Part shown: positions 52,627 through 61,299 of the stretch, one piece after another
Position numbering within the stretch: position 1 is the stretch's first letter
Layout of the letters: every line of letters starts with the position of its first letter
Assembly: GCF_014235785.1 (NCBI RefSeq)
Contig: NZ_CP060137.1
Location: 186,001-250,000 of the forward strand
Origin: Bacillus sp. PAMC26568
Lineage (GTDB): Bacteria; Bacillota; Bacilli; Bacillales; Bacillaceae
Direction of reading: 5' to 3'
Length of the DNA stretch: 64,000 nucleotides
Notes under the pieces: model-generated
Database searches by the model: none
What the model was told of the DNA's origin: nothing
What the model saw: the letters and a program-made list of their open reading frames with translations, nothing else
Position numbers and translations under genes: made by a program

Positions 52627-52720
52627 CTGCTTAATATGAATTTGACATCTATTTGACATACTTTCATCAGTTTCATTTATCCTTAAATTAGAGGATATTC
52701 AAACTGGCTGGGTGGTAGTA

Positions 52721-52822
52721 ATGCAAGATTCCTCTGATTTGAAAAACGTCGATCAGGAATATCGTCTATTGATCATTTTACTTGTGGGACTGGGTCTTCT
52801 CCTAATAAATTCAAAAATATAA
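52721..52822 (+). CDS. Candidate 33-residue membrane miniprotein
   Basis: Open frame from ATG to TAA encoding a charged start (MQDSSDLKNVDQEYR) and one hydrophobic helix (LLIILLVGLGLLLIN) with a lysine near the end. GGGTGGTAG lies 5 to 8 bp before the ATG. The amphipathic-free, single-span layout is like many Bacillus small membrane proteins; no family recognised. Upstream about 70 bp contain TTGACA-like words (TTTGACATC, TTTGACATA), of which TTGACA at 52654 has no clear -10 at the right distance. Confidence 0.5.
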   Translation: MQDSSDLKNVDQEYRLLIILLVGLGLLLINSKI

Positions 52823-52879
52823 AAAAAACAATTATCCTAAATAGATTAAATATTCATAATCGTTTAAAATAAAGATAGA

Positions 52880-52904
52880 CCAAACCAGCAAATAGCTAGT
52901 TTGG
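52880..52904 (-). terminator. Terminator of the minus-strand pseudogene
   Basis: GCTAGTTTGG and CCAAACCAGC (one mismatch) around a five-base loop, then T-rich sequence on the minus strand. It also contains the pseudogene stop codon. Confidence 0.6.
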
Positions 52905-53192
52905 CCCCATTTTCTTCCCTTTTTTCTCATAACGCTTGTACAATTGATAGATTTTCTGTTCAGATGCATCTCTTACAGTCATGTAATGTTCTTCAAAAAG
53001 ACTTCAAGCTCGATTAAACTTTTTCCGGAATAGTTTAATGTTAAGCCTAATTCTGCATATATATCTTCTAAGAGAGACAAGTTCTCTTTCCGTTTTTCAT
53101 AGTAATACACTTTGGCCAATGCTTCATTTTCAGGAGACAGGCAAATTCCTGCCATAATCTGTTTCTGTTTGATGATTATAAGATTCTAGCAT
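52896..53192 (-). pseudogene. Frameshifted small gene, about 98 codons
   Basis: On the minus strand an ATG at 53192 follows GAGGTGAC. The first frame begins MLESYNHQTET and soon stops; the next frame continues IKQKQIMAGICLSPENEALA... through YYYEKRKENLSLLEDIYAELGL to LIELEVF; the third, back in the first frame, gives EEHYMTVRDASEQKIYQLYKRYE and ends at TAG (pieces cited separately). A +1 change lies between about 53156 and 53189, and a lost T in the A5/T5 run at 52995-52999 restores the frame. The whole span is a multiple of three. It is either a decayed gene or a pair of sequencing errors. Family not recognised. The product would be a charged, helical cytoplasmic protein. Confidence 0.65.
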
Positions 53193-53317
53193 TCTGTCAC
53201 CTCAACTTTTTGTTCCAGAGCAAGTATATCATCCATATCGTTCAAAATGAGCCATTTACATTAAAGTTACAGAGGAGGTTGATTTTGGAAAGGGAGTATC
53301 TTTGTTAAAAATATCCT

Positions 53318-53359
53318 TTATTGACCTTGTATAATAATGATATAATGTTAGCGATTACA
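53318..53359 (+). promoter_or_regulatory. nuo operon promoter with cre site over the start region
   Basis: TTATTG (53318-53323), 17 bp, TATAAT (53341-53346); a second TATAAT at 53330 is not well spaced to a -35. TGTTAGCGATTACA at 53346-53359 matches 13 of 14 cre positions and would cover +1, a typical place for CcpA repression. Confidence 0.6.
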
Positions 53360-53409
53360 TTTTAAATATTATGAAAGTTTTAATATTTTTAACATAACGG
53401 GGGAAATGG

Positions 53410-53784
53410 ATGGAATCATTAAACGTATACTTAAATAATTACTTAATCGTTGTTGTTTTCCTGCTCCTTGGCATTTTGCTTCCTGTTGTCGCTTTAGGTA
53501 TTGGCCGGATTTTGAGGCCGCATGCACCGAGCGAAGCAAAAGCAACTACTTACGAAAGCGGAATTGATCCCTACCATGATTCACGCGTTCAGTTTAATGT
53601 TCGCTACTATATGTTTGGACTCATGTTTGTCATTTTTGATGTAGAAACCGTGTTTTTATATCCGTGGGCAGTCGCATATGAAAAATTAGGCGTTTTTGCC
53701 CTCATTGAGATGCTTATTTTTGTCTTCATGCTCGTCATCGGGCTAGTCTACGCATGGAAGAAGAAGGTGCTGAAATGGACTTAA
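53410..53784 (+). CDS. nuoA: NADH-quinone oxidoreductase subunit A
   Basis: A 124-residue complex I membrane subunit with three helices (about 9-31, 66-88, 94-116). The conserved loop [20 protein letters not shown] and the acidic [11 protein letters not shown] of helix 2 identify NuoA. ATG 53410 follows CGGGGGA. First gene of the operon; nuoB begins inside its end. Confidence 0.95.
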   Translation: MESLNVYLNNYLIVVVFLLLGILLPVVALGIGRILRPHAPSEAKATTYESGIDPYHDSRVQFNVRYYMFGLMFVIFDVETVFLYPWAVAYEKLGVFALIEMLIFVFMLVIGLVYAWKKKVLKWT

Positions 53785-54296
53785 ATGTAACGAACATTCC
53801 TCAGGACGAAATGGAAGAATTGAAACGCAGCGTTTTTTTAACGACGCTTGAAGAATTGAAAGGCTGGGCCAGAAGCAACTCCCTTTGGCCGCTGACATTC
53901 GGTCTTGCCTGCTGTGCAATCGAAATGATGGGTGTCGGGTCATCGCACTATGATTTAGACCGTTTCGGATCCTTTTTCCGGACATCACCACGGCAATCAG
54001 ATGTCATGATTGTCTCAGGCACAGTGACGAAAAAAATGGCCCCGGTTTTAAAACGGCTCTACGATCAAATGCCTGAACCAAAATGGGTGATAGCCATGGG
54101 TTCCTGTGCAACAGCAGGAGGACCATACATCAAATCCTATGCTGTCGTAAAAGGTGTCGATCAAATCGTGCCTGTCGATGTATACATTCCCGGATGTCCT
54201 CCAAATCCTGCCGCTCTCATCTATGGAATCAATAAACTGAGAGAGAAAATCCGTTACGAGGCGAAAACAGGGAGTGAAATAATCCATGAGCGATGA
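53775..54296 (+). CDS. nuoB: NADH-quinone oxidoreductase subunit B
   Basis: A 173-residue subunit that holds iron-sulfur cluster N2, the donor to quinone. Ligands are the tandem Cys46-Cys47 ([10 protein letters not shown]), Cys111 (GSCATAGG) and Cys141 (IPGCPPNP). The ATG at 53775 follows GAAGGTG and lies within nuoA, overlapping by 10 bp, while a longer frame from 53754 lacks a ribosome site. Interacts with NuoD at the quinone cavity. Confidence 0.96.
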   Translation: MDLNVTNIPQDEMEELKRSVFLTTLEELKGWARSNSLWPLTFGLACCAIEMMGVGSSHYDLDRFGSFFRTSPRQSDVMIVSGTVTKKMAPVLKRLYDQMPEPKWVIAMGSCATAGGPYIKSYAVVKGVDQIVPVDVYIPGCPPNPAALIYGINKLREKIRYEAKTGSEIIHER

Positions 54297-55686
54297 GAAA
54301 GACATCCAGCAGCTGAAGAAAGAAGCCGCTCAGAAAGCAAAGGAAGCCGCTCTTAAAAAATTGGCTGAAAAGAACGCTGCTAAAGAAAGTTCAGATAGAG
54401 AAAACATAGACCTGGCGAAACAAAAGGCAGCAGCAGCTGCAAAGGCAAAAGCTGCTGCATTGGCGAAGCAAAGAGCACAGGAAGCTAAGGTGAATGAGAC
54501 GATCGATGACGCGAGCCTCGCGAAGCAAAAAGCGGCAGCTGCGGCAAAAGCAAAAGCCGCTGCGCTTGCAAAACAAAAGGCAAAAGAAGCAGACTCCGCG
54601 GACAATTCGGATGAGACAGCTCTTGCGAAGCAAAAAGCGGCTGCAGCCGCAAAAGCAAAAGCGGCCGCACTGGCAAAACAGAAAGCAAAAGAAGCAGTCG
54701 CACAAAAATCTCAAGATGACGATTCCTTAGCGAAACAAAAAGCAGCCGCAGCTGCAAAAGCAAAAGCGGCTGCATTAGCCAAGCAACAAGCAAACCCAAT
54801 TGGTGCAAGCGGGGATTCAGCTGATGACCTGGCACTTGCGAAACAGAAAGCAGTCGCAGCAGCCAAGGCAAAAGCAGCAGCACTCGCAAAACAAAAAGCA
54901 AAAGCTGAAGGTGCCCCAGACGATGAGTTAGCAAAGCAAAAAGCAGCCGCTGCAGCAGCGAAAGCAAAAGCCGGACGTGAAAATCTTTCAGATGATGATC
55001 TTGCCAAAGAAAAAGCGAAAGCCATTGCAGCCGCAAAAGCAAAAGCCGCAGCAGCAGCAAAAGCAAAAGCCGGACGTGAAAATCTTTCAGATGATGATCT
55101 TGCAAAAGAAAAAGCAAAAGCCATTGCAGCCGCAAAAGCAAAAGCCGCAGCAGCAGCAAAAGCGAAGAAACTTACTTCAGAAGAACCACCTCAACAAGAA
55201 GAACCTTCACCTAATGAACCCATATTGCAGAAGTACGTTAAAGTTATTGAACAGCAACTCGGCAAAGATGTTTTGGAAGAATCCTATATTAATCGATTAT
55301 CGAAAGATGTACCGACGCTTGTTGCAAATAGAGATTCCTATTTTAAGATTGCTGAGCTGCTGAAAAACAATGATAAATTAGCATTTGATTATGTATCTGA
55401 ACTGCACGGAACTGATTTTCAAACTCATATGGAACTTTATGTGTATCTGTTTTCCTATACACATCGCCATACCGTTGTCCTTAAGGTAAAACTGGATCGC
55501 GAACAGTCTGAAATTGATTCCCTCGAACCGCTGTGGAAAGGTGCAGACTGGCCTGAACGTGAAGCATTTGATTTACTTGGGATCCGTTTTACGGGTCACC
55601 CAAATTTAACCCGGATTATGATGCCGGATGATTGGGTTGGCCATCCGCTTCGTAAAGATTATGAACCATATGATGTGGAGGTGTAG
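54286..55686 (+). CDS. nuoC: NADH-quinone oxidoreductase subunit C with long Ala/Lys repeat extension
   Basis: 466 residues, against about 150-220 for a usual NuoC. The real subunit is the C-terminal 156 residues (from [14 protein letters not shown]), with the NuoC signature [31 protein letters not shown] and [13 protein letters not shown] (in pieces). Residues 1-310 are a low-complexity, alanine- and lysine-rich helix made of about eight repeats such as [19 protein letters not shown] separated by acidic spacers; two 33-residue units ([15 protein letters not shown]...) are near-identical in DNA, 99 bp apart at 54970 and 55069. The reading frame is uninterrupted and the ribosome site GGGAGTG lies before the first ATG, so the extension is translated. 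Confidence 0.93.
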   Translation: MSDEKDIQQLKKEAAQKAKEAALKKLAEKNAAKESSDRENIDLAKQKAAAAAKAKAAALAKQRAQEAKVNETIDDASLAKQKAAAAAKAKAAALAKQKAKEADSADNSDETALAKQKAAAAAKAKAAALAKQKAKEAVAQKSQDDDSLAKQKAAAAAKAKAAALAKQQANPIGASGDSADDLALAKQKAVAAAKAKAAALAKQKAKAEGAPDDELAKQKAAAAAAKAKAGRENLSDDDLAKEKAKAIAAAKAKAAAAAKAKAGRENLSDDDLAKEKAKAIAAAKAKAAAAAKAKKLTSEEPPQQEEPSPNEPILQKYVKVIEQQLGKDVLEESYINRLSKDVPTLVANRDSYFKIAELLKNNDKLAFDYVSELHGTDFQTHMELYVYLFSYTHRHTVVLKVKLDREQSEIDSLEPLWKGADWPEREAFDLLGIRFTGHPNLTRIMMPDDWVGHPLRKDYEPYDVEV

Positions 55687-55689
55687 CTT

Positions 55690-56790
55690 TTGATAAGAAC
55701 AGAAGAAATGCTCCTGAATGTCGGACCGCAGCATCCGAGCACACATGGCGTGTTCAGGCTGGTGATCAAGATTGACGGAGAAATCATAAAAGAAGCTACA
55801 CCTGTTATCGGCTATTTACATAGAGGCACCGAAAAGCTTGCAGAAAACCTTCAATACACACAAATCATTCCCTACACAGACCGGATGGATTATCTTTCAG
55901 CTATGACGAACAATTATGTCATTTGTCATGCTGTGGAAACGATGACAGGGATTCAGGTTCCTGAGCGGGGCGAATATTTGCGAATTATCGCGATGGAGCT
56001 TGGCAGAGTCGCAAGCCATCTTGTTTGGTGGGGCACCTACTTACTCGATATTGGGGCGGTCAGCCCATTTCTGTATGCATTCCGCGAGCGGGAAATGATC
56101 ATTAACTTGCTGACTGAACTCTCAGGAGCAAGGCTAACTTTCAATTACATGCGGGTTGGCGGCGTGAAGTGGGATGCGCCTGACGGCTGGATTGAAAAAG
56201 TAGCAGAATTTATCCCTTATATGAGGGAACAGCTGAAGGGCTACCATGATCTCGTTTCAGGAAACGAAATCTTCCTGAATCGTGTAAAAGGCGTCGGAAT
56301 TTATACGAAGGAAGAGGCGCTTGCTTATTCCTTAAGCGGTGCAAACCTGCGCTGTACTGGCGTAAAATGGGACCTTCGCAAAGATGAACCCTACTCGATT
56401 TACGACCGATTTGATTTTGACGTGCCTGTTCGGACAAAAGGTGACGCATTTGCAAGATATGAATGCCGTATGGAAGAGATCGAGGAATCATTGAAGATTT
56501 TAGAGCAGGCTGTAGAGCAATTCCCGGCTGATGGTCCGATTATCGCTAAAGTGCCAAAAATCATCAAAGCACCAAAAGGAGAGGCGTATGTAAGAATTGA
56601 ATCTCCGCGCGGTGAAATCGGCTGCTATATTGCCAGTGAAGGAAAAAAAGAACCGTACCGATTGAAATTCAGGCGTCCGTCTTTTTATAATCTGCAAATC
56701 CTGCCAAAGCTTTTGGAGGGAGAAAACATGGCGAATCTGATCACCATTCTCGGTGCCATTGACATTGTTCTTGGGGAGGTGGACGGATAA
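55690..56790 (+). CDS. nuoD: NADH-quinone oxidoreductase subunit D
   Basis: A 366-residue hydrogenase-like subunit that lines the quinone pocket with NuoB. Landmarks are GPQHPSTHGVFRLV (13-26), the quinone-site histidine there, YLHRGTEKLAEN, DRMDYLS and the C-terminal ITILGAIDIVLGEVDG. The start is TTG at 55690 after GGAGGTG; an ATG six codons on is the alternative. It ends directly at nuoH, skipping nuoE, nuoF and nuoG found in 14-gene operons. Confidence 0.95.
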   Translation: MIRTEEMLLNVGPQHPSTHGVFRLVIKIDGEIIKEATPVIGYLHRGTEKLAENLQYTQIIPYTDRMDYLSAMTNNYVICHAVETMTGIQVPERGEYLRIIAMELGRVASHLVWWGTYLLDIGAVSPFLYAFREREMIINLLTELSGARLTFNYMRVGGVKWDAPDGWIEKVAEFIPYMREQLKGYHDLVSGNEIFLNRVKGVGIYTKEEALAYSLSGANLRCTGVKWDLRKDEPYSIYDRFDFDVPVRTKGDAFARYECRMEEIEESLKILEQAVEQFPADGPIIAKVPKIIKAPKGEAYVRIESPRGEIGCYIASEGKKEPYRLKFRRPSFYNLQILPKLLEGENMANLITILGAIDIVLGEVDG

Positions 56791-57794
56791 TGGTGGAAGG
56801 CCTGCTTCAATCATCGCCCGGTGTCGGAAATTTTGCGATTTTCTTTGGACTGGCAACGGCCTTTCTGTTCGTGGTCCTCGGCTTTGTCACATATGGCATT
56901 TTGGCAGAGCGCAAGGTTATGGGATTTATGCAGGGGCGCATTGGCCCAAACCAGGTAGGCGGCAGATGGGGTTTGCTGCAAACAGTGGCTGATGTTTTAA
57001 AGCTTCTTATAAAAGAAGACACGATCCCGAAGCTTGCGGATAAACCGCTGTTTATTTTAGCACCTGTGATTGCTTTCGCGCCCGCATTTATTGTCCTCTC
57101 GACAATCCCATTTACGGATGCGTTTCAATTTGCAGATCTCGGTGTCGGCCTGCTGTTCTACATTGCCATATCCGGTTTGACAACGATCGGCATCGTAACG
57201 GGAGGCTGGGCATCGAATAATAAATACTCCCTGCTTGGGGGAATGCGTGCGGCGGCTCAAATGATTTCATATGAAATTCCGCTTGTCATGTCGGTCATCG
57301 GAGTTGTTTTACTCTCAGGTAGTCTGAATTTGAACACAATTGTAGATGCACAGGAGGATGTCTGGTTTATTTTCCTGCAGCCGATTGGATTTCTTATCTT
57401 CCTGATTGCATCTGTTGCTGAGCTAAACAGGACTCCGTTTGACCTGCCAGAAGCGGAATCAGAGCTTGTCGCCGGCTACCATGTTGAATACTCCGGATTC
57501 CGCTGGGCGTTCTTCATGTTATCCGAATACGTTTACTTCTTCGCAATGGCGTCCCTAACTACTGTTTTATTTTTAGGAGGCTGGCATCCGATCGCATTTC
57601 TTGATTTCATTCCAGGAGCAATCTGGTTTGGCCTTAAATTCAGCGTCGTCATCTTCACGCTCATTTGGTTCCGCGTCACATTCCCGCGTATCCGCGCTGA
57701 TCAGCTAATGGAGTTTGGATGGAAGGTGCTGCTTCCGGTCGCACTTGCGAATATTTTTCTAACGGCGATCGTGAAGGAGATTTTCTTTAAATAA
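56790..57794 (+). CDS. nuoH: NADH-quinone oxidoreductase subunit H
   Basis: A 334-residue membrane subunit with eight helices forming the link between the quinone chamber and the proton channels. Conserved loops include ERKVMGFMQGRIGPNQVG and AELNRTPFDLPEAESELVAGYHVEYSG (each in part). The ATG shares its A with the nuoD stop (TAATG) after GGGGAGGTGG. No terminator or promoter was found in the spacer that follows. Confidence 0.95.
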   Translation: MVEGLLQSSPGVGNFAIFFGLATAFLFVVLGFVTYGILAERKVMGFMQGRIGPNQVGGRWGLLQTVADVLKLLIKEDTIPKLADKPLFILAPVIAFAPAFIVLSTIPFTDAFQFADLGVGLLFYIAISGLTTIGIVTGGWASNNKYSLLGGMRAAAQMISYEIPLVMSVIGVVLLSGSLNLNTIVDAQEDVWFIFLQPIGFLIFLIASVAELNRTPFDLPEAESELVAGYHVEYSGFRWAFFMLSEYVYFFAMASLTTVLFLGGWHPIAFLDFIPGAIWFGLKFSVVIFTLIWFRVTFPRIRADQLMEFGWKVLLPVALANIFLTAIVKEIFFK

Positions 57795-57811
57795 GGAATA
57801 AATTGGTAAAG

Positions 57812-57936
57812 TGGAAATAGAATCGTGATTCTTGCAAATAAACCAAAGATTTTTGCAAATAAAAGGAGCATTACTGAAAGTTACATGTCGGAATTTGAAA
57901 GTTAGTTCGATATTGTGAAAAAAGAAAAACTAAAAA
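57812..57936. repeat. 21-bp-phased TGnAAA array in the nuoH-nuoI spacer
   Basis: TG-led words TGGAAATAG, TGCAAATAAA, TGCAAATAAAA, TGAAAGTTA, TGAAAGTTA, TGAAAAAAG start at 57812, 57833, 57854, 57875, 57896 and 57916, spaced 21, 21, 21, 21 and 20 bp. Stop codons in all frames exclude coding. Confidence 0.75.
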
Positions 57937-58022
57937 AACCTGATTACCCAAATCTGTCGAGGATAATAGCGGTTTAATTAGGTTCCAGCACTTAGTATTA
58001 GGGGGCAAATGGAAAAAAGAAA

Positions 58023-58120
58023 GTAAATGCACCATTTTGGAAAGTAATTCAAAGGTTTCCGCTAGTAAATGAGACAGTTTGGAAAGTATTCTGACTGAAT
58101 TGGATAGTAAACCGCAATCT
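58023..58120. repeat. 21-bp-phased GTAA array before nuoI
   Basis: GTAAATG, GTAATTC, GTAAATG, GTATTCT and GTAAACC begin at 58023, 58044, 58065, 58086 and 58107, exactly 21 bp apart each time; TTTGGAAA or ATTGGATA precedes most of them. Together with the previous array it fills most of the 362-bp gap inside the nuo operon. Between them (57937-58022) nothing definite is seen. Confidence 0.8.
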
Positions 58121-58156
58121 GCATAGATCCACTACACAAAATCAAGGGGTGAGAGC

Positions 58157-58576
58157 ATGCGAGGCTTGGCAAAAGGTTTAACGTATACCCTGAACAACTT
58201 GACGAAGAAAAAAGTGACATATGATTACCCGAATGAGGCATTGCAGCTGCCGGACCGCTTCCGGGGCATTCAGAAGTTTTATCCGGAAAAGTGCATAGTC
58301 TGCAATCAGTGTGCGAATATATGCCCGACAGATTGCATTGAGCTGACAGGCAAGAAGCATCCTGATCCAACGAAAAAAGGGAAAATCATTGATACGTATG
58401 ATATTAATTTTGAAATTTGCATTTTGTGTGATCTTTGCACAGAGGTTTGCCCGACAGAGGCGATCGTGATGACGAATAATTTTGAGCTTGCAGAATACAG
58501 CCGCGATCAGCTGTTCAAGAATCTCGAGTGGCTTGATGAAAATGATGAGAATGTCAGGGAGGAGAATAAGGTGTGA
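58157..58576 (+). CDS. nuoI: NADH-quinone oxidoreductase subunit I
   Basis: A 139-residue ferredoxin-like subunit with two 4Fe-4S clusters (N6a, N6b): Cys46-49-52 with Cys56 in CIVCNQCANICP, and Cys88-91-94 with Cys98 in CILCDLCTEVCP. It leads electrons to N2 in NuoB. In an 11-subunit complex it is the likely docking point for the external electron donor. ATG after AAGGGGTGAG. The C-terminal tail is acidic. Confidence 0.95.
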   Translation: MRGLAKGLTYTLNNLTKKKVTYDYPNEALQLPDRFRGIQKFYPEKCIVCNQCANICPTDCIELTGKKHPDPTKKGKIIDTYDINFEICILCDLCTEVCPTEAIVMTNNFELAEYSRDQLFKNLEWLDENDENVREENKV

Positions 58577-59091
58577 GTATAACCGGAGAATATTTAGCCT
58601 TTGTCGGACTCGCAATAGTGGCAATCGGAGGCGGAATTCTCATGCTGAACGTGACAAAAGTGGTGCATATGGTGGTCTCGCTTGTGTTCACGTTTGTGAG
58701 TATTGCCGGTTTATATGTTCTTCTCTCGGCAGAGTTTGTCGCAGCGGTCCAAATCTTAATCTACTCGGGTGCGATTACCATCATCATGCTCTTTGGCATC
58801 ATGCTGACACGTCATGAAGACGAGGATCAAGCGCATGCCGGCACAGTAAGAAAACTCCTCACATTTTTTGGAATTGCAGCCTTTGCGATCGTTATGTATC
58901 TCGGAATCTATGATTTGCAGCTCGGTGAACCAACGGCTAATCTGCATGTGAAAAATACGGAGCAAATCGGAATTTCCCTTTATTCGCATTTTGTCATTCC
59001 ATTTGAGCTGACATCTGTTCTTTTACTAGTCGCGTTAGTAGGAGCGATTATACTTGCAAAAAAAGACGAGAATGAGGAGGACAAAAAATGA
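58573..59091 (+). CDS. nuoJ: NADH-quinone oxidoreductase subunit J
   Basis: A 172-residue membrane subunit with five helices; the conserved helix 3 with [21 protein letters not shown], in which the pi-bulge and Tyr lie near the channel, is clear. The GTG start overlaps the nuoI stop (GTGA) after GGAGAATAAG, indicating translational coupling. Confidence 0.94.
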   Translation: MSITGEYLAFVGLAIVAIGGGILMLNVTKVVHMVVSLVFTFVSIAGLYVLLSAEFVAAVQILIYSGAITIIMLFGIMLTRHEDEDQAHAGTVRKLLTFFGIAAFAIVMYLGIYDLQLGEPTANLHVKNTEQIGISLYSHFVIPFELTSVLLLVALVGAIILAKKDENEEDKK

Positions 59092-59402
59092 GCTCGATTC
59101 CTTTATCAGCCTACCTTGTTCTTGCGCTTATCCTTTTTTGCATTGGGCTTTACGGGGCTCTTACGAAACGAAATACGGTCATTGTGCTCATTTCCATTGA
59201 GCTCATGCTGAATGCCGCCAATATTAATCTTGTAGCTTTCAGCAAGTATGGCATGGTTCCTTCGATTACAGGACAAGTTTTTTCTCTCTTTACGATTACG
59301 ATTGCAGCAGCTGAAGCGGCAGTAGGGCTTGCCATTCTATTTGCTTTGTATCGTAACAGGAGATCGGTCAATATTGATGACTATAATTCTATGAAGCATT
59401 AA
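59088..59402 (+). CDS. nuoK: NADH-quinone oxidoreductase subunit K
   Basis: A 104-residue, three-helix subunit related to MrpC. Membrane glutamates of the proton path lie in [17 protein letters not shown] (Glu at about 36) and [12 protein letters not shown] (Glu about 72). Starts inside the nuoJ stop (ATGA) after GAGGAGG. Confidence 0.95.
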   Translation: MSSIPLSAYLVLALILFCIGLYGALTKRNTVIVLISIELMLNAANINLVAFSKYGMVPSITGQVFSLFTITIAAAEAAVGLAILFALYRNRRSVNIDDYNSMKH

Positions 59403-59433
59403 AACCTCTAAACAAGAAGGGGATTGAATTACA

Positions 59434-61299
59434 ATGATGCCATATGCCTGGATGATACCGCTGTTCCCGCTTGTCTCATTCCTCGCGCTGCTGATAGCCG
59501 GCAAACGCATAAAGGAGAGCAGTGCTTTAGTAGGAAGCGGGCTTTTGTTCCTTTCTTTTGCGGGCTCGCTCGCCGTATTGTTCGAACGGTTTACACAGCC
59601 AACCTATCAAGCTGAATCAGTATGGCTGACGGTCGGAGAACTTGAGCTGACAGCAGGCTTTGAAATTAATCAATTAAATGCATTAATGCTTGTTGTCGTT
59701 TCGCTTGTAAGTTTGGTTGTACATATTTATTCAAAAGGATATATGCATGGAGACGAACGTTTTCCGGTTTTTTATGCGTACCTTGGTTTATTCACCTTCA
59801 GTATGCTGGGTCTTGTGATGACCACAAATCTGCTCCAGCTTTATATTTTTTGGGAATTAGTTGGAGTTGGCTCTTTCTTGCTGATTGGCTTTTATTTTTA
59901 TAAAGAAGAAGCAAAAGCGGCTGCGAGAAAAGCATTTATAATGACCCGGATCGGTGATGTCGGCCTCTTCATTGGGATGCTCCTCCTCTTTTGGCAGGTC
60001 GGAAGCTTTGAATATGACCAGATTTTCGCAAGTGTCGCAGATGGCATGATTCCACTTGATATGATTACGCTCATCAGCCTTCTCCTATTCATAGGCGCGA
60101 TTGGAAAATCAGGACAGTTTCCGCTTCACTCCTGGCTTCCCGATGCAATGGAAGGGCCAACCCCCGTTTCAGCTCTGATTCATGCTGCGACAATGGTTGC
60201 AGCAGGCGTTTATTTGGTAGCCCTTATGTATCCTCTGTTTGCAGCAAGTGAAACGGCATTGCTTGTTGTTGCAAGCATCGGAGCATTCACTGCCATTTTT
60301 GCTGCAAGCATCGGCCTTGTGCAAAAAGACATTAAACGTGTACTTGCTTACTCAACGGTGAGCCAGCTGGGGTACATGATGCTTGCCCTCGGTTCTGCAG
60401 GGTATGTGGCAGGCGTCTTTCATTTAATGACACATGCTTTTTTTAAAGCCTTGCTGTTTCTCGCAGCGGGAAGTGTCATCCATGCTGTTCACACACAGAA
60501 CATTGACGAGATGGGCGGATTGTGGAAAAAACTGAAAGCAACAGGTCCGCTGTTTCTAATCGGAACACTCGCAATAAGCGGAGTGCCGCTTTTCTCAGGG
60601 TTTTTCAGTAAAGATGAAATCTTAATCGCTGCATGGACACATGGAAATCCAGCTCTTTTCTGGCTGGCGGTTGCAGCGGCCTTTTTTACAGCGTTTTACA
60701 TGTTCCGGCTTTTCTTTCTTGTGTTCACTGGACCAGCAAAATCAGACCTTTCCAAGGTAAAAGAATCACCGGCGACGATGCTGATCCCAATGAGCATTCT
60801 TGCGGTACTTTCGATTTTCTCGGGGTACAGCAACACTCCATGGTTTGGCACCTTTCTTGGAGATTGGCTGACAGACGGTTCACCGCAGCTTGGCCATGGA
60901 CATATTGAAGGGCCGGCATGGATTATGTTCGTTGCCACTGGCGTATCCCTGCTTGGCATCGTCCTCGCTTACTTTATGTACAGCAAGCGCTCCATTTCGT
61001 CCGAAAAAGCAAGACAGCGCGCGCCGATGATTTACTTAGTCCTAAAAAATAAGTATTACATCGATGAACTATATGGAATCACCGTTATTTGGCTGACTAA
61101 AACCATTAGTTTCTTCTGCAAATACCTTGAAAAGTTCTTAGTTGAAGGAGCTGTGAAGGGGATAGCGGGGATTGTCAAAACAGCTGGAGGATTTGGTGCG
61201 AGGATGCAGAATGGACAGGTGCAAATGTACGGAACAGTGGCTTTCATCGGACTCGCCCTTATCCTTGTCCTATTTGCCTTCACAGGGGGAAATCTATAA
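59434..61299 (+). CDS. nuoL: NADH-quinone oxidoreductase subunit L
   Basis: A 621-residue antiporter-like proton-pumping subunit. The broken-helix lysine and glutamate motif is seen in FWELVGVGSFLLIGFYF, and IGKSGQFPLHSWLPDAMEGPTPVSALIHAATMV is the family core (cited in parts). The C-terminal region contains the long lateral helix and last transmembrane segment (GTVAFIGLALILVLFAF). It may instead be called MrpA-like, but context settles NuoL. ATG after AAGAAGGGG. Confidence 0.95.
   Translation: MMPYAWMIPLFPLVSFLALLIAGKRIKESSALVGSGLLFLSFAGSLAVLFERFTQPTYQAESVWLTVGELELTAGFEINQLNALMLVVVSLVSLVVHIYSKGYMHGDERFPVFYAYLGLFTFSMLGLVMTTNLLQLYIFWELVGVGSFLLIGFYFYKEEAKAAARKAFIMTRIGDVGLFIGMLLLFWQVGSFEYDQIFASVADGMIPLDMITLISLLLFIGAIGKSGQFPLHSWLPDAMEGPTPVSALIHAATMVAAGVYLVALMYPLFAASETALLVVASIGAFTAIFAASIGLVQKDIKRVLAYSTVSQLGYMMLALGSAGYVAGVFHLMTHAFFKALLFLAAGSVIHAVHTQNIDEMGGLWKKLKATGPLFLIGTLAISGVPLFSGFFSKDEILIAAWTHGNPALFWLAVAAAFFTAFYMFRLFFLVFTGPAKSDLSKVKESPATMLIPMSILAVLSIFSGYSNTPWFGTFLGDWLTDGSPQLGHGHIEGPAWIMFVATGVSLLGIVLAYFMYSKRSISSEKARQRAPMIYLVLKNKYYIDELYGITVIWLTKTISFFCKYLEKFLVEGAVKGIAGIVKTAGGFGARMQNGQVQMYGTVAFIGLALILVLFAFTGGNL

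Noticed and set aside
54330..55363. Long Leu/Ala-rich antisense ORFs and a Lys/Gln-rich plus-frame ORF in nuoC
   Set aside because: They are alternative readings of the GCA/AAA repeat region, without ribosome sites.
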